64,000 nt of DNA. Origin: Erythrobacter sp. (GTDB taxonomy: Bacteria > Pseudomonadota > Alphaproteobacteria > Sphingomonadales > Sphingomonadaceae). This document shows positions 9,489 through 19,140 of this stretch, one piece after another. How positions within the stretch are numbered: the first letter of the stretch is position 1; every line of letters begins with the position of its first letter. Made by a program: the position numbers and the translations under genes. The stretch is from NCBI GenBank assembly GCA_024642565.1, contig JAHEAV010000003.1, positions 62,001 to 126,000 on the forward strand. The letters run 5' to 3'. The notes beneath the pieces are model-generated. The model made no database searches. It was not told where the DNA came from and saw nothing but the letters and a program-made list of their open reading frames with translations.

Positions 9489-12400
9489 CTTCCGCAAGCA
9501 CACTGTCTTTGCCGACAGTCGAAATGCTGCCGAGCAGCGCGAGCCAATTGGTTATCCGAAACTCGACCTGGGTGGCACTGTATCCGCCGCCGTCGGTCAC
9601 CAGTTCAACATAGAAGCGCCGGCCAATATTTTTACCCAGCGCCACCGCAGTGCCCCGACCCAAGGCAGGATCAGCGCTTTCGATGCGCAGGCGGTCCAAG
9701 CCGATGGCGCTGCGCAATTTATTGATCGGATCGAGCCCGCCGCCGCCCCGCAGGCTGGCCAGAGCCGCACCCAATTGCACGGCATCCGTCGCGGAAAGTT
9801 CGGTAATCGATCCGCCAAACAACAGGCGTGACAGGATTTCCTCTTCAGGCAACGAAGGGCTGGAACTGAACGCAATTTCCGGACGCAATGCATTTCCCTG
9901 CACCGACACGGTAACAGCCAACCCGTTCTGGCTGGTTTCTGCCACAATATCGATTTGCGGATCGATCGGCACGGTTTCATCAAAATCGATTTTTCCACGG
10001 GTCAATTCAAACCGTGTTCCGGCAAAGCTGTAGGAGCCGCGGACCACCCCTGCCCGCCCGCCGATGCGTGGATCCGACGTTGTACCGCGCAGCCGAATAT
10101 CGGCTGACCATTCGCTATCAAGCCCAAGCCCGTCAACATCGACCCTGCTATTTGCCTTGGCGTCGATCAGATAACGCCAGACTTGCCGGCGCGAAACCAC
10201 CGGTGCAATATCGGCAGGCAGGTTGACATGGCGGGTCGCGATCTGAGGTAATTGTTCCGTTGCCGCGGCGTTGCCAAGAGACCAGCTCGCCCTGTCAACC
10301 GCAACCCGGCCGGCGATGGTCCCGCTCACACCATCCGAAACGATCCTGAGCGGGCCCGACACTGTTGCATTGAGGCCGACCGCATCGAGCAATCGCGCAT
10401 TGCGGGCAGAAACACGAATATCGATCCCTGGTCCACGGGTGCCCAAATTGCTGAGGTCCATAGTCCCGCTTCCCGAGACAGTGCCGCCGTTGGCGGCAAT
10501 TCCGCTGAATTGGTTTAGGTGCAGCAACGAACCGGCGAAGCTGCCCCGTGCATTGATGTTCAGGATATCCGTACCCGACAGTGAACTTTGCAGTCGTAGT
10601 TTATCACTTGCGATTGAACCGCGAACACGCGGATCAGCCAGCGTTCCGGTCATGTCTGCAGCCAGCGAAACCGGGCCGGTCAGGTCAAATCCTTCGATGG
10701 CAGCCAGGCGCCACAAAGCCTCTGCCGAACCGTTGTAGCGCAGTTGGGCGAGCAGTTTGCCTGCCTGCAGACGTTCGAACAGGCCTCCGGCCGCCGGGAT
10801 ATCCGTGACCCGCCCCTGCAAACGGCCGAGCCTTCGACCATCCTCGTCAATCACGGCACGTGTTTCCAGACGCTGCTCGGTCAGTCGCATGACCAGGGAA
10901 AGGTCGGTCGGTCGGGACGTGAGCACAAGTCCGGAACGTGACAGGCCCTTGACCTGAACCCGCGCATTGCCAATTGGCAAAGCACCCGGAGCGTTGCGAA
11001 AATCAACCAGGCCCGAGATCGTCCCACCCAGCCCAAGATCGGCAAAGGCGATATCCGCAAGCGAAAGTGGCATGTTTGCCAGCTTCAATTCGATCGAAGT
11101 CGGACCTCCGCCACCCAAACGGCCTTCGGCAATCGCGATCCCTTGCCCAAAGGATAATTGTGTCGGTTGCAGTTGCCACCCGCCATCGTCCAATTGATCA
11201 AGAATTGCGCGGCGCGGCATGCGAATGCGCCGTCCGCCAAAATCCCCGCGAGCGGCGATGGCCAAACGATCTGCTGCTACGTCTGCGCTCACCTGCAAAT
11301 TGAAGCGGCCTCCGCGGCGACCTGATAATGACGCCGTGACCGGGCCGGATCCGTTGGTCAGATCGGCGTTGGCAGCGAGCTTGCCAATGAACAGATTTCC
11401 ATAACTGAGCCCTTCGGCAAAAATACTGCCGGTAATAGTGTTGCGCGCAATCGAACTATCGCTGGCAGACAGAAACAGACCGCTTCCTGCGATGTTCGCA
11501 CGGGCAATGGAAATGGGCGTCGAACCACCAAACGAAGCCTTGCGTGCTGCAATGTTCAATTCGAAGGCCTGCCCGCCGCCGCTTGGCGTCAATCCAATGG
11601 TTCCGTCAAGGCCCCCACCCGCGAGCGCAAGATTGCCCGTCGCACCACTGTCTGAAAGGGTCACATCACCTGAAACCGAAGTCTTCCATATGTCGAGTTT
11701 CTGGACTGCAATCCGTGTCGGTCCACCAGCAGGGGCGTACAGGCCGAGCTGACCGGCGAAGGGGCCAAGCGTCGAATCGCCTTTGGTGTCTATCGCGAAA
11801 CCATCCTTCGTGGGTACAATCGCTATGTGCACATCCCTGAGCCCGGCGGCCGGCATCGGGCGGGCAAAGACCAGTTCGGCGCTGGGGCCGGCATCGGTAA
11901 ACTCGGCTTCCGCCGTGAAGGCGCCAAATTGCGTATGGCGACCAGAGCCGGCGACAGTGGTGGTACCCTTGACTATCTTGCCATCAAGCAGCAGCGACAA
12001 TTTCGCAGCCCCAACGGCGACTTTGTTGAAGGTGATCGGGCCATCGCCGCCCAGGGCAACCCCGCCGCGAAAGGCGATTGCTGGTCCGGCCAGGTTGGCC
12101 AGAGTGGCGTTGCTGACTTTGGGGATCCGACCATCGACATCGGCAGAAAGGCGCCACGGTGCCTCACGCGCGAGCGTGAACAGCACCTTGGCCCTGCCAC
12201 TGACCGCACCAATGTTTTCAATCTGAAGCCCTGATGCATCTATAGGCCCAGACAGGGAGTAATTGCCCAGCCGGGTATCGCCCCGAAGCGCAAGCCGCGC
12301 CTTAGCGCCCGGAACTGCAATCCCTAGATCGTCTGAATTGATCTTGTTTTCATCAAAGATCACGGTGCCGCCAATAACCCCATCGACCAGCAATGGGTCC

Positions 12401-13674
12401 AGCAGCGCTTCACCTGTTACGATGCGGCCGACCTGCACCGACAGCGGCAGGTGCCATTGCTTGCCATCAAAGGTTGCAGTTCCCTTTTGCGCTGCGTCAG
12501 TGATCACTGTTGCCCCAGAAGCGAAGCGAGCGATGCGCAACTCATGCTGGATCGACAATTTGCGAAATGGCCCGTCCAGCCGGGCAGCAAGTCTGGTGCC
12601 TTCGAGCCGGCTTTGGGCGCCGAATACCTCAGGATTGGTCAACCTGGCGGCCAATTTGAAGCCATCGAACCGGTTGTTCGCCAGATCAATTGCACCTGCC
12701 GCGCTTCCTTCAATTGATTGACCCAGCAGGCGCAACTTGCCGCTGAGGACGCTGCTTTTCAGAGTACCATCAGCCAGGATAGACACCGTCTTGCCCAATG
12801 TGCGCGCTGGAAATCCTGTAAGTATTGCCGTCGAATCCGCCTGACCGATGATGCCATAACGACCCGTTCTATTGGTTACTGTAAACGCGCCGACCCGTGC
12901 GGCATCGCTCTTGATCAAGAGCGCACCGCGCCATTGGCTCCAGGTGCCCTCACCAGTCAGAATGGCGTCATAGCCAGCCCGAGCCCCAAGCAGTCCGGCC
13001 AAAACGCCACCTTTTGCAGCCCGGTAATTCAGCGCCAAATCGAATTTATCGCCATCGGGTTCAGCATCGACCAGGGCATAGATGCGATCCTGCGAACCCA
13101 GTTTGCCATTCGCCTTGAGATAGACCCTTCCGGCACGAATATCGGCCTTGGCCAGAAGATTGACTTTCTGCGCGCGCTGCCCGGCAATACCCTTGGCAAT
13201 TGTCAGATCATCGATCTGGAACCAGTCGATCCTGATGTCGAAATCGGGCAGAATCGGAGCATCAGGGTCGCCGGGGAGCAATTCTGGAACACGCCAAAGC
13301 GTCCCGCGCTGCGCGATCAATTTGCGTACATCGAGTCCGCTAGTCAGCCAGCTGAGTGGTCGCCAATCAAGTTCCACCACCGGAATAGTCAGAAATTTGC
13401 CCTTTGGATCGGACAGCACCACATCGTGCACAGTCGCCTGACCGAAGATGTCACCGCTTATCCGGCCGACGGCAATCCGCAGGCCTGACGCCGGGGCAAC
13501 TTGGGCAATCTGGTCAGCAATAAAGCGCTTGCCGATCGGACTATTCAACACAGCAAAACCCAGTGCCAGCAATGCAAGAAGTGCCAGAATGCTGGCAGAT
13601 AGCCACTTACCCACCCTCGACAGCCACCGAGTGCGTTTCGCTTCGATGTTTGCTGTGCCCTCGGTCTTCTCCAT
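9472..13674 (-). CDS. tamB: Translocation and assembly module protein TamB
   Basis: This 1400-residue protein has a single N-terminal membrane anchor (LSASILALLALLALGFAVLN, about residues 27-46) and a very long periplasmic body of repeating beta-strand segments (AsmA/TamB type), ending in the conserved TamB C-terminal (DUF490) domain over roughly the last 350 residues (IDFDETVPIDPQIDIVAE, RLLFGGSITELSATDAVQLG). TamB bridges inner and outer membranes with TamA and is linked to outer-membrane protein insertion and phospholipid transport. Its start codon overlaps the tamA stop as ATGA at 13671-13676. The length is at the upper end of the family. Confidence 0.92.
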   Translation of the reverse strand: MEKTEGTANIEAKRTRWLSRVGKWLSASILALLALLALGFAVLNSPIGKRFIADQIAQVAPASGLRIAVGRISGDIFGQATVHDVVLSDPKGKFLTIPVVELDWRPLSWLTSGLDVRKLIAQRGTLWRVPELLPGDPDAPILPDFDIRIDWFQIDDLTIAKGIAGQRAQKVNLLAKADIRAGRVYLKANGKLGSQDRIYALVDAEPDGDKFDLALNYRAAKGGVLAGLLGARAGYDAILTGEGTWSQWRGALLIKSDAARVGAFTVTNRTGRYGIIGQADSTAILTGFPARTLGKTVSILADGTLKSSVLSGKLRLLGQSIEGSAAGAIDLANNRFDGFKLAARLTNPEVFGAQSRLEGTRLAARLDGPFRKLSIQHELRIARFASGATVITDAAQKGTATFDGKQWHLPLSVQVGRIVTGEALLDPLLVDGVIGGTVIFDENKINSDDLGIAVPGAKARLALRGDTRLGNYSLSGPIDASGLQIENIGAVSGRAKVLFTLAREAPWRLSADVDGRIPKVSNATLANLAGPAIAFRGGVALGGDGPITFNKVAVGAAKLSLLLDGKIVKGTTTVAGSGRHTQFGAFTAEAEFTDAGPSAELVFARPMPAAGLRDVHIAIVPTKDGFAIDTKGDSTLGPFAGQLGLYAPAGGPTRIAVQKLDIWKTSVSGDVTLSDSGATGNLALAGGGLDGTIGLTPSGGGQAFELNIAARKASFGGSTPISIARANIAGSGLFLSASDSSIARNTITGSIFAEGLSYGNLFIGKLAANADLTNGSGPVTASLSGRRGGRFNLQVSADVAADRLAIAARGDFGGRRIRMPRRAILDQLDDGGWQLQPTQLSFGQGIAIAEGRLGGGGPTSIELKLANMPLSLADIAFADLGLGGTISGLVDFRNAPGALPIGNARVQVKGLSRSGLVLTSRPTDLSLVMRLTEQRLETRAVIDEDGRRLGRLQGRVTDIPAAGGLFERLQAGKLLAQLRYNGSAEALWRLAAIEGFDLTGPVSLAADMTGTLADPRVRGSIASDKLRLQSSLSGTDILNINARGSFAGSLLHLNQFSGIAANGGTVSGSGTMDLSNLGTRGPGIDIRVSARNARLLDAVGLNATVSGPLRIVSDGVSGTIAGRVAVDRASWSLGNAAATEQLPQIATRHVNLPADIAPVVSRRQVWRYLIDAKANSRVDVDGLGLDSEWSADIRLRGTTSDPRIGGRAGVVRGSYSFAGTRFELTRGKIDFDETVPIDPQIDIVAETSQNGLAVTVSVQGNALRPEIAFSSSPSLPEEEILSRLLFGGSITELSATDAVQLGAALASLRGGGGLDPINKLRSAIGLDRLRIESADPALGRGTAVALGKNIGRRFYVELVTDGGGYSATQVEFRITNWLALLGSISTVGKDSVLAEVRKDY

Positions 13675-15869
13675 CAGAATGCCTGACCCAACGAAACATA
13701 CACTGCGACGGGGCTATCGCCGGAAGCAGGATTGAGCGGCACGCCAACATCGACCCGGATCGGCCCGAAGCCGGTCTGATAACGCAGACCAAGGCCCGCG
13801 CCATATTTAACATCCTTGAAATCGGGGACAGCGTTGCGACTGACGGATCCTGCATCGATGAAGGGCACAAGTGAAACAGCGCCATCCATCAACCCGGTGT
13901 GAACGCGGGCCTCGAAGGACAATTCCACCAGCGACAGGCCCCCATTGGGTTCGCCAACGCCGTTGCGCGGACCGATTTGCTGGTAGCCATATCCGCGAAC
14001 CGAACTGCCGCCACCGGCATAATAGCGGCGCGACGGGGCAACTCTGGACAGCTGTGCACCAACTATTGTGGCGGCACGCGCGCGGCCCGCTACCACAACA
14101 CCGTCGGATATGGACTGGTAATAACTACCGTCGAATTGCGCCCTCAAATAGACCGAGTTGAATCCTGTCTGACGCGAAAATTCCGGCGATAGGTGGCCGG
14201 CAAGGCGGAAGCCTTTTTTAGGATCCAGCAAGCTATCCGAAGAATCGATCCTGGCTGCTAAGGGCAAGGCGGCGATGAGATAGGTCGTATTGGGAGATTT
14301 CCCGCCTTTGATCTTGGCCTCCCTTTCATCAGTCGCGATCAGTTCAAGCCCTCCACCCCAGGTCAAGGGCTTTTGGAACAGGAGCGTACTGATGCGTTCA
14401 TAATTAAGCAGCAGGGATGCGGTCTTGGCGAAATAGGCTGGGCGCTTGACCTTGGTAGCATAGGCATCCAGCGTCAGTATCCGGTCACGCCCACCAAAAT
14501 TGTTCTTCCGGAAGGTCACTCCACCCAATTGTTCCTGGGTACCGGCAATTCCGCGAACCCTTAGCGAACCTTCGGGCGGGAACAGGTTCCGATGTTCCCA
14601 ACTGGCCTGCAATTTGAAACCTTCGTCCGAACCATAACCGATTGCACCCGCTATGGTTCGCAAACGCGCCTTCGTCAGCGCTACGTCCAAAGCAACCACG
14701 CCCGGTGCGGTCTCTGTCGGTGGGGAAACTTCACGCGGCGTAACGGCAACCGAAGATACCAGCCCGGTTGCGGTTATCGCACGCCGCAGATCAAAAACCA
14801 GGCTGTGCTGGTAAAGGTCGCCGGATTCAAAACGTGCGATAGTGCCGATGTGTTTACCGGACAGGAATTCCGGTTGGTCACTCAGAACATCGCCAATCAC
14901 ATATTTGCCCTTGGGCAACACAATCATTGCCAGATCGCCTTCAGCCCGATCATGATCGACTAGCAGTTCCGGCGCGCGGATTTCAGCGAAAGGGTATCCA
15001 CTTTCACCAAGTGCCTGATCCAAATCAAATTGCCCCCGCACGATTGCGTCACTTGATAGGGGATCGCCGGTTTGGATGGCGAAAGCGCCGCGCAATTCTG
15101 CCGCGTCCGGCGCATCGTTCAAATTTCCCAGGTCGATTGCGCCAAAGCGAAAACGGGTTCCGGGAATGATGTCAAAACGCACTGTCGGGGTCCGTTCTGC
15201 CCTGTCACCGCCGCGGCGTGTTCCATTGACGGACCGGATCACCAGCGCATCGTAATAACCATAAATTTCCAGCAGCTGGTCCAGTAATGCCCCATCGGCT
15301 CTGGCACGTGCGGCAAACTGTGCAAGATTTTCGGCTTTGCCGGACAAATTCTCTATGTTTGACAGCGCCTTGAATCGATCGACAAAAGCGTCAACATCCG
15401 GGAACGCATCGTCACCCCTGGGAAAGGCGAGGGTCAACTGTGTGCCGATTTGTATGACCCGGGCATCTTCAAGCACAGGTGCTGCTGTATCGTCGCCAGT
15501 GGTCACATCGGCAAAACGAATATCCGGGTCACGTTCCAGCGGTGCGAGCTGCGGCAAATCCGGCGTTTCATCGGGCCATGGAACTTCAATTTCGGGGAAT
15601 TCGGCCATCGGCGAATCCGCAGCCGGTGAAGATTCCTCGGCTTCGTTGGACGGGCTGTTCTGCACCACATCAGGCTGAGCAATGGCTTTTGCCCATGCAT
15701 CAGGATCGGAAACCGCCGTATCGGGAATCAGGTCTTCCAACCGCGTTGCGGGCTGTTGATCTTGCGCGGCTAGCGGTGCGCCAGCGCCCACCAATGCGAG
15801 AAACGCAACTGGCGCTGTCAGTAAACGCACCAGCCTATTCGGTGATGCTGTATTGATCCTGCGAGCCAT
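13674..15869 (-). CDS. tamA: Autotransporter assembly factor TamA (Omp85 family)
   Basis: This 731-residue outer-membrane protein has a signal peptide (residues about 12-35, ending LAAQ), an acidic Pro-rich linker to about residue 110, POTRA-type segments to about 380, and a 16-strand Omp85 barrel in the C-terminal half ([21 protein letters not shown], the [13 protein letters not shown] region, terminal aromatic YVSLGQAF). It works with TamB, encoded next and coupled by an ATGA overlap. The ATG at 15869 lies inside the 3' end of the ate gene (35-base overlap). The frame stays open far upstream, but the signal peptide fixes the start near here. Confidence 0.9.
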   Translation of the reverse strand: MARRINTASPNRLVRLLTAPVAFLALVGAGAPLAAQDQQPATRLEDLIPDTAVSDPDAWAKAIAQPDVVQNSPSNEAEESSPAADSPMAEFPEIEVPWPDETPDLPQLAPLERDPDIRFADVTTGDDTAAPVLEDARVIQIGTQLTLAFPRGDDAFPDVDAFVDRFKALSNIENLSGKAENLAQFAARARADGALLDQLLEIYGYYDALVIRSVNGTRRGGDRAERTPTVRFDIIPGTRFRFGAIDLGNLNDAPDAAELRGAFAIQTGDPLSSDAIVRGQFDLDQALGESGYPFAEIRAPELLVDHDRAEGDLAMIVLPKGKYVIGDVLSDQPEFLSGKHIGTIARFESGDLYQHSLVFDLRRAITATGLVSSVAVTPREVSPPTETAPGVVALDVALTKARLRTIAGAIGYGSDEGFKLQASWEHRNLFPPEGSLRVRGIAGTQEQLGGVTFRKNNFGGRDRILTLDAYATKVKRPAYFAKTASLLLNYERISTLLFQKPLTWGGGLELIATDEREAKIKGGKSPNTTYLIAALPLAARIDSSDSLLDPKKGFRLAGHLSPEFSRQTGFNSVYLRAQFDGSYYQSISDGVVVAGRARAATIVGAQLSRVAPSRRYYAGGGSSVRGYGYQQIGPRNGVGEPNGGLSLVELSFEARVHTGLMDGAVSLVPFIDAGSVSRNAVPDFKDVKYGAGLGLRYQTGFGPIRVDVGVPLNPASGDSPVAVYVSLGQAF

Positions 15870-16680
15870 CCTTGGCTGGTCCGGACAGGGAACCGGCTTC
15901 GCGCACTGCAGCCGAAGATGTGCCGGAAATGAGTGCGGCCTGTTCTTCATCAGACAATCGCCGCCAACCATCACGGGTGAGGCGTTCCATCGGCCGATAT
16001 CGGATTTTGTAGCGCATCCGGTCGGATCCTTCGACCCAATAGCCGAGATACACATAGGGCAGGCCCTGCTCCGCCGCGCGCCGAATGTGATCAAGAATAA
16101 TGTAATTGCCAAGCCCGGATCGTGCCTCATGTTCGGGGTCGTAAAAGCTGTAGATCATTGACAACCCATCGCCCTGCCGGTCTGTCAGGCAGGCGCCAAT
16201 CAGGCGACCGGGCTGCAATCCATCTGACGGTTCCCGATACTCGATGACATAACTGGAGACCGGTGTATGCTCCACCATATCCGCATAATCGATTTCGTCC
16301 ATACTCGCCATGCCGCCACCGGGATGACGTACGCCCAAATAACGCTGCAGCAAGTCGAACTGCTCTTCTGTCGCCCATGGCCGGCATTCGGTAGTGACCA
16401 GATCTTCGTTGCGACGCAAATTTCGGCGCTGCGTCGAGGACGGTTGGAACTCATCCGCGACAACCCGAACCGAAATGCAGGCACTGCAATTGGCACAACT
16501 GGGCCGATAGGCGACAGTCTGGCTCCGCCGAAACCCAATCCGGCCGAGAGCTTCATTGAGCTGATCCGAATGCGGGCCCTTAAGCTCCGTGAACACCTTG
16601 CGCTCGCTCCGTCCCGGTAGGTAGGGGCACGGCGCAGGCGCGGTCACGAAAAATCGGGGAAAGCGAACGGGGGCCGTCAC
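15835..16680 (-). CDS. bpt: Aspartate/glutamate leucyltransferase (arginyltransferase family)
   Basis: This 281-residue aminoacyl-tRNA-protein transferase adds leucine (bacterial Bpt) to N-terminal Asp or Glu, marking proteins for ClpS-ClpAP degradation. The Cys cluster [14 protein letters not shown] at about residues 60-73 and the C-terminal GNAT-like core ([34 protein letters not shown]) identify the family. I chose the GTG at 16680, preceded by GAGAGGA, because homologues begin with [20 protein letters not shown]; the ATG at 16725 would add 15 unconserved residues. The gene overlaps tamA by 35 bases, so it is the first gene of a bpt-tamA-tamB unit. Confidence 0.88.
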   Translation of the reverse strand: MTAPVRFPRFFVTAPAPCPYLPGRSERKVFTELKGPHSDQLNEALGRIGFRRSQTVAYRPSCANCSACISVRVVADEFQPSSTQRRNLRRNEDLVTTECRPWATEEQFDLLQRYLGVRHPGGGMASMDEIDYADMVEHTPVSSYVIEYREPSDGLQPGRLIGACLTDRQGDGLSMIYSFYDPEHEARSGLGNYIILDHIRRAAEQGLPYVYLGYWVEGSDRMRYKIRYRPMERLTRDGWRRLSDEEQAALISGTSSAAVREAGSLSGPAKDGSQDQYSITE

Positions 16681-16844
16681 GGCAGTCGTAGTTCCTCTCA
16701 GCTGGGAATCGCAACCCGAATCCAATAGCTGGCCGACTATGCCCGTTCAGACGGTGCAGTAAAAGCTTCTTAACCATCAAACACGGTTAATCGATTCTTA
16801 TTTTGCACAGCTTCCACCGCGCAGATTCTGCGTGTTGCTGCGGA

Positions 16845-18128
16845 TCAGTCCAGTTCGACGGGATTCACAACATAGCCCGACTTGCGCAAGGCGGCGACCA
16901 GATCATCCAGCTGTTCGCGGTCGCGCGCTTCGCATTCTATGTCTGTTATCAATCCCTTGGCTGGCAGATTGGTGAAAATGCGCTGATGGTAGATTTCGAT
17001 AATGTTGACGTTATGCTGATTGAATTCGCGCATCACCTTGTAGAGCGATCCAGGCCGATCCTGCAGCGTAATGCGGAGCCGCGCCAGCCGCCCGGATCGG
17101 GCCAGATCGCGCAACAAAACATTGGCAAGCAAGCGGGTATCGATATTCCCACCGCACAAAACCAGCCCGATCTTGCGTCCGGCAAACTTCTCTGGATGCT
17201 CCAGTACGGCGGCGAGACCCGCTGCGCCTGCCCCTTCGACTACGGTCTTTTCAATTTGCAGAAGTAATGAGACCGCCTTTTCAAGCGCTGCCTCATCGAC
17301 CAGCAGGATGTCATCGACCTTGTCAGCGATAACTTTCGAGGTGAATTCACCCGGATATTTCACGGCAATGCCTTCTGCCAGTGTATCGCCGCCGCAAGGC
17401 ATATCGACACCCTTGATCCGGGCATACATTGAAGGGAACAGGGCAGCCTGGACCCCGTAAACCTTCATGTCCGGGTTCAATGCACGGGCCACAGTCGCCA
17501 TCCCCGAGATCAATCCCCCGCCGCCAATGGGCGTGACAATGCAATCAAGGTCCGGGGTATCGGCAAACATTTCCAGTGCCACGGTCCCTGCCCCGGCGGC
17601 CACGTCGGGATCGTCAAAGGGATGAACGAAAGTCAGGCCCAATTCGGCCTCCAGCTTACGCGCGTGGGCATAGGCTTCATCGAACGTCTCGCCTTCGAGC
17701 ACCACTTTCCCGCCGACGCTTTGCGTCTGCATCACTTTCACCGTCGGTGTAGTACGGGGCATGACAATAGTTACCGGTACCCCCAGCCTGGTACCGTGAT
17801 AGCTGAGCCCCTGTGAATGATTGCCCGCCGATGCCGCAATCACCCCACGCGACCGGCGGTCTTCGTCCATGAGCAGCAAGGCATTTAGCGCACCGCGCTC
17901 CTTATAGGCTGCGGTGAACTGCAAATTCTCGAATTTCAGCCAGATTTCAGCACCCGTGATTTGCGACAGCGTTATACTGTGCATCGTTGGCGTGTGCACG
18001 ACTGCATCGCGGATGCGGTCAGCCGCCGCGCGGACTTCATCGATTCCAAGCGCGCCGACGTCCGATGGAGTCAGTTCAGCTGGAGCAGTGGCCACATGAG
18101 CGGGCGAAATGGCAGGATTCTTATTCAT
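16845..18128 (-). CDS. ilvA: Threonine ammonia-lyase with C-terminal ACT domain
   Basis: This 427-residue PLP enzyme deaminates threonine to 2-oxobutyrate, the first step towards isoleucine. The PLP lysine is Lys76 in TAAYKERGA, the phosphate-binding loop is GGGGLISG, and SAGNHSQGL is the substrate loop. The C-terminal 80 residues (RLARLRITLQDRPGSLYKVM onward) form one ACT domain. This single-ACT architecture is shorter than E. coli IlvA (514 residues) and resembles the short TdcB-like type. It is divergent from the dehydrogenase gene at 18229, with a 100-base intergenic gap in which I see no leader peptide or attenuator. Confidence 0.93.
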   Translation of the reverse strand: MNKNPAISPAHVATAPAELTPSDVGALGIDEVRAAADRIRDAVVHTPTMHSITLSQITGAEIWLKFENLQFTAAYKERGALNALLLMDEDRRSRGVIAASAGNHSQGLSYHGTRLGVPVTIVMPRTTPTVKVMQTQSVGGKVVLEGETFDEAYAHARKLEAELGLTFVHPFDDPDVAAGAGTVALEMFADTPDLDCIVTPIGGGGLISGMATVARALNPDMKVYGVQAALFPSMYARIKGVDMPCGGDTLAEGIAVKYPGEFTSKVIADKVDDILLVDEAALEKAVSLLLQIEKTVVEGAGAAGLAAVLEHPEKFAGRKIGLVLCGGNIDTRLLANVLLRDLARSGRLARLRITLQDRPGSLYKVMREFNQHNVNIIEIYHQRIFTNLPAKGLITDIECEARDREQLDDLVAALRKSGYVVNPVELD

Positions 18129-18228
18129 AGCGATAGCGCCTAGGCGAATTTACCGCCGCGGGAAACAGATGTCGGGTTTTTCCCATGAAGGATTTGCTTT
18201 GCCGACAATTCTGCTTAAGCGCCAGTCC

Positions 18229-19140
18229 ATGCAGCAAACAGCCATTATCCCGCAGACAATTGCGTTCATCGGACTTGGTGTGATGGGCGCGCCCATGGCC
18301 GGGCATCTGCTGGCGGTCGGGCACCGGGTCATTGCCTACAACCGCACACGCGACCGCGCAGAAAACTGGCGTGAAGGGCAGCGCGACAAGGGCCTTGAAC
18401 CGATGCTGGCCGAAACGCCGGCCCAGGCTGCCTCAACGGCCGATATCATCATTACTTGCGTGGGCAATGATCAGGACTTGCATGACGTTACGCTCGGCGA
18501 AAACGGGGCATTCCGCGCGATAGGCAAGAACCGGCTGTATATTGATCACACAACGGTTTCTGCCGGAATGGCACGCCGGCTGGCTGCAGAAGCGGTTGAG
18601 CGCGGATTTTCGGCAGTCGATGCGCCTGTTTCTGGTGGTCAGGCCGGTGCAGAAAATGGCCGGCTGGCCATTATGTGCGGAGGTGATGCGCGAGCGGTTG
18701 AAGCCGCGCGTACGGCGATGCAGGCCTATGGTGCCCGCATTGTCCATGTCGGCCCCGCCGGGGCTGGGCAGACTGCCAAAATGGCCAACCAGATGTGCAT
18801 CGCCGGTGTTCTTGGCGGGCTGAGTGAGGCCATCCGTCTGACTCAGGCTGCAGGTCTGGATACCGACGCCGTTTTCCAGGCAATATCTGGCGGTGCAGCA
18901 CAAAGCTGGCAAATGGAAAATCGCTGGGCAACAATGGTTCAGGGCCAATTTGATTTTGGTTTTGCCGTCGACTGGATGCGCAAGGATCTGGGCTATGCGC
19001 TGGAGGAAGCCGAACGGCTGGGCCTGTCCGCACCGGTTACAAAGCTTGTCGATCAATTCTATGCCGAAATCCAGGAAATGGGCGGAGGGCGCCAGGACAC
19101 AAGTTCGCTCATCCGCCGTCTGCCAAAGGGAAGCCAATGA
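18229..19140 (+). CDS. NAD(P)-dependent oxidoreductase, 3-hydroxyisobutyrate dehydrogenase family
   Basis: This 303-residue beta-hydroxyacid dehydrogenase has an N-terminal Rossmann motif FIGLGVMGAPMAGHL at residues 13-27, the substrate-binding block DAPVSGGQAGAENGRLA near 130, and the catalytic lysine in GQTAKMANQ near 182. Family members oxidise 3-hydroxyisobutyrate (valine catabolism), tartronate semialdehyde or related acids; the exact substrate cannot be told here. The ATG at 18229 is used; an in-frame ATG at 18169 would add 20 residues before the fold. Its stop overlaps the start of the amidohydrolase as ATGA, so the pair is translationally coupled. Confidence 0.87.
   Translation: MQQTAIIPQTIAFIGLGVMGAPMAGHLLAVGHRVIAYNRTRDRAENWREGQRDKGLEPMLAETPAQAASTADIIITCVGNDQDLHDVTLGENGAFRAIGKNRLYIDHTTVSAGMARRLAAEAVERGFSAVDAPVSGGQAGAENGRLAIMCGGDARAVEAARTAMQAYGARIVHVGPAGAGQTAKMANQMCIAGVLGGLSEAIRLTQAAGLDTDAVFQAISGGAAQSWQMENRWATMVQGQFDFGFAVDWMRKDLGYALEEAERLGLSAPVTKLVDQFYAEIQEMGGGRQDTSSLIRRLPKGSQ

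Noticed and set aside
12718-13488. 256-codon plus-strand frame opposite tamB
   Set aside because: tamB is continuous with a good C-terminal domain; the plus-strand frame has no recognisable feature.
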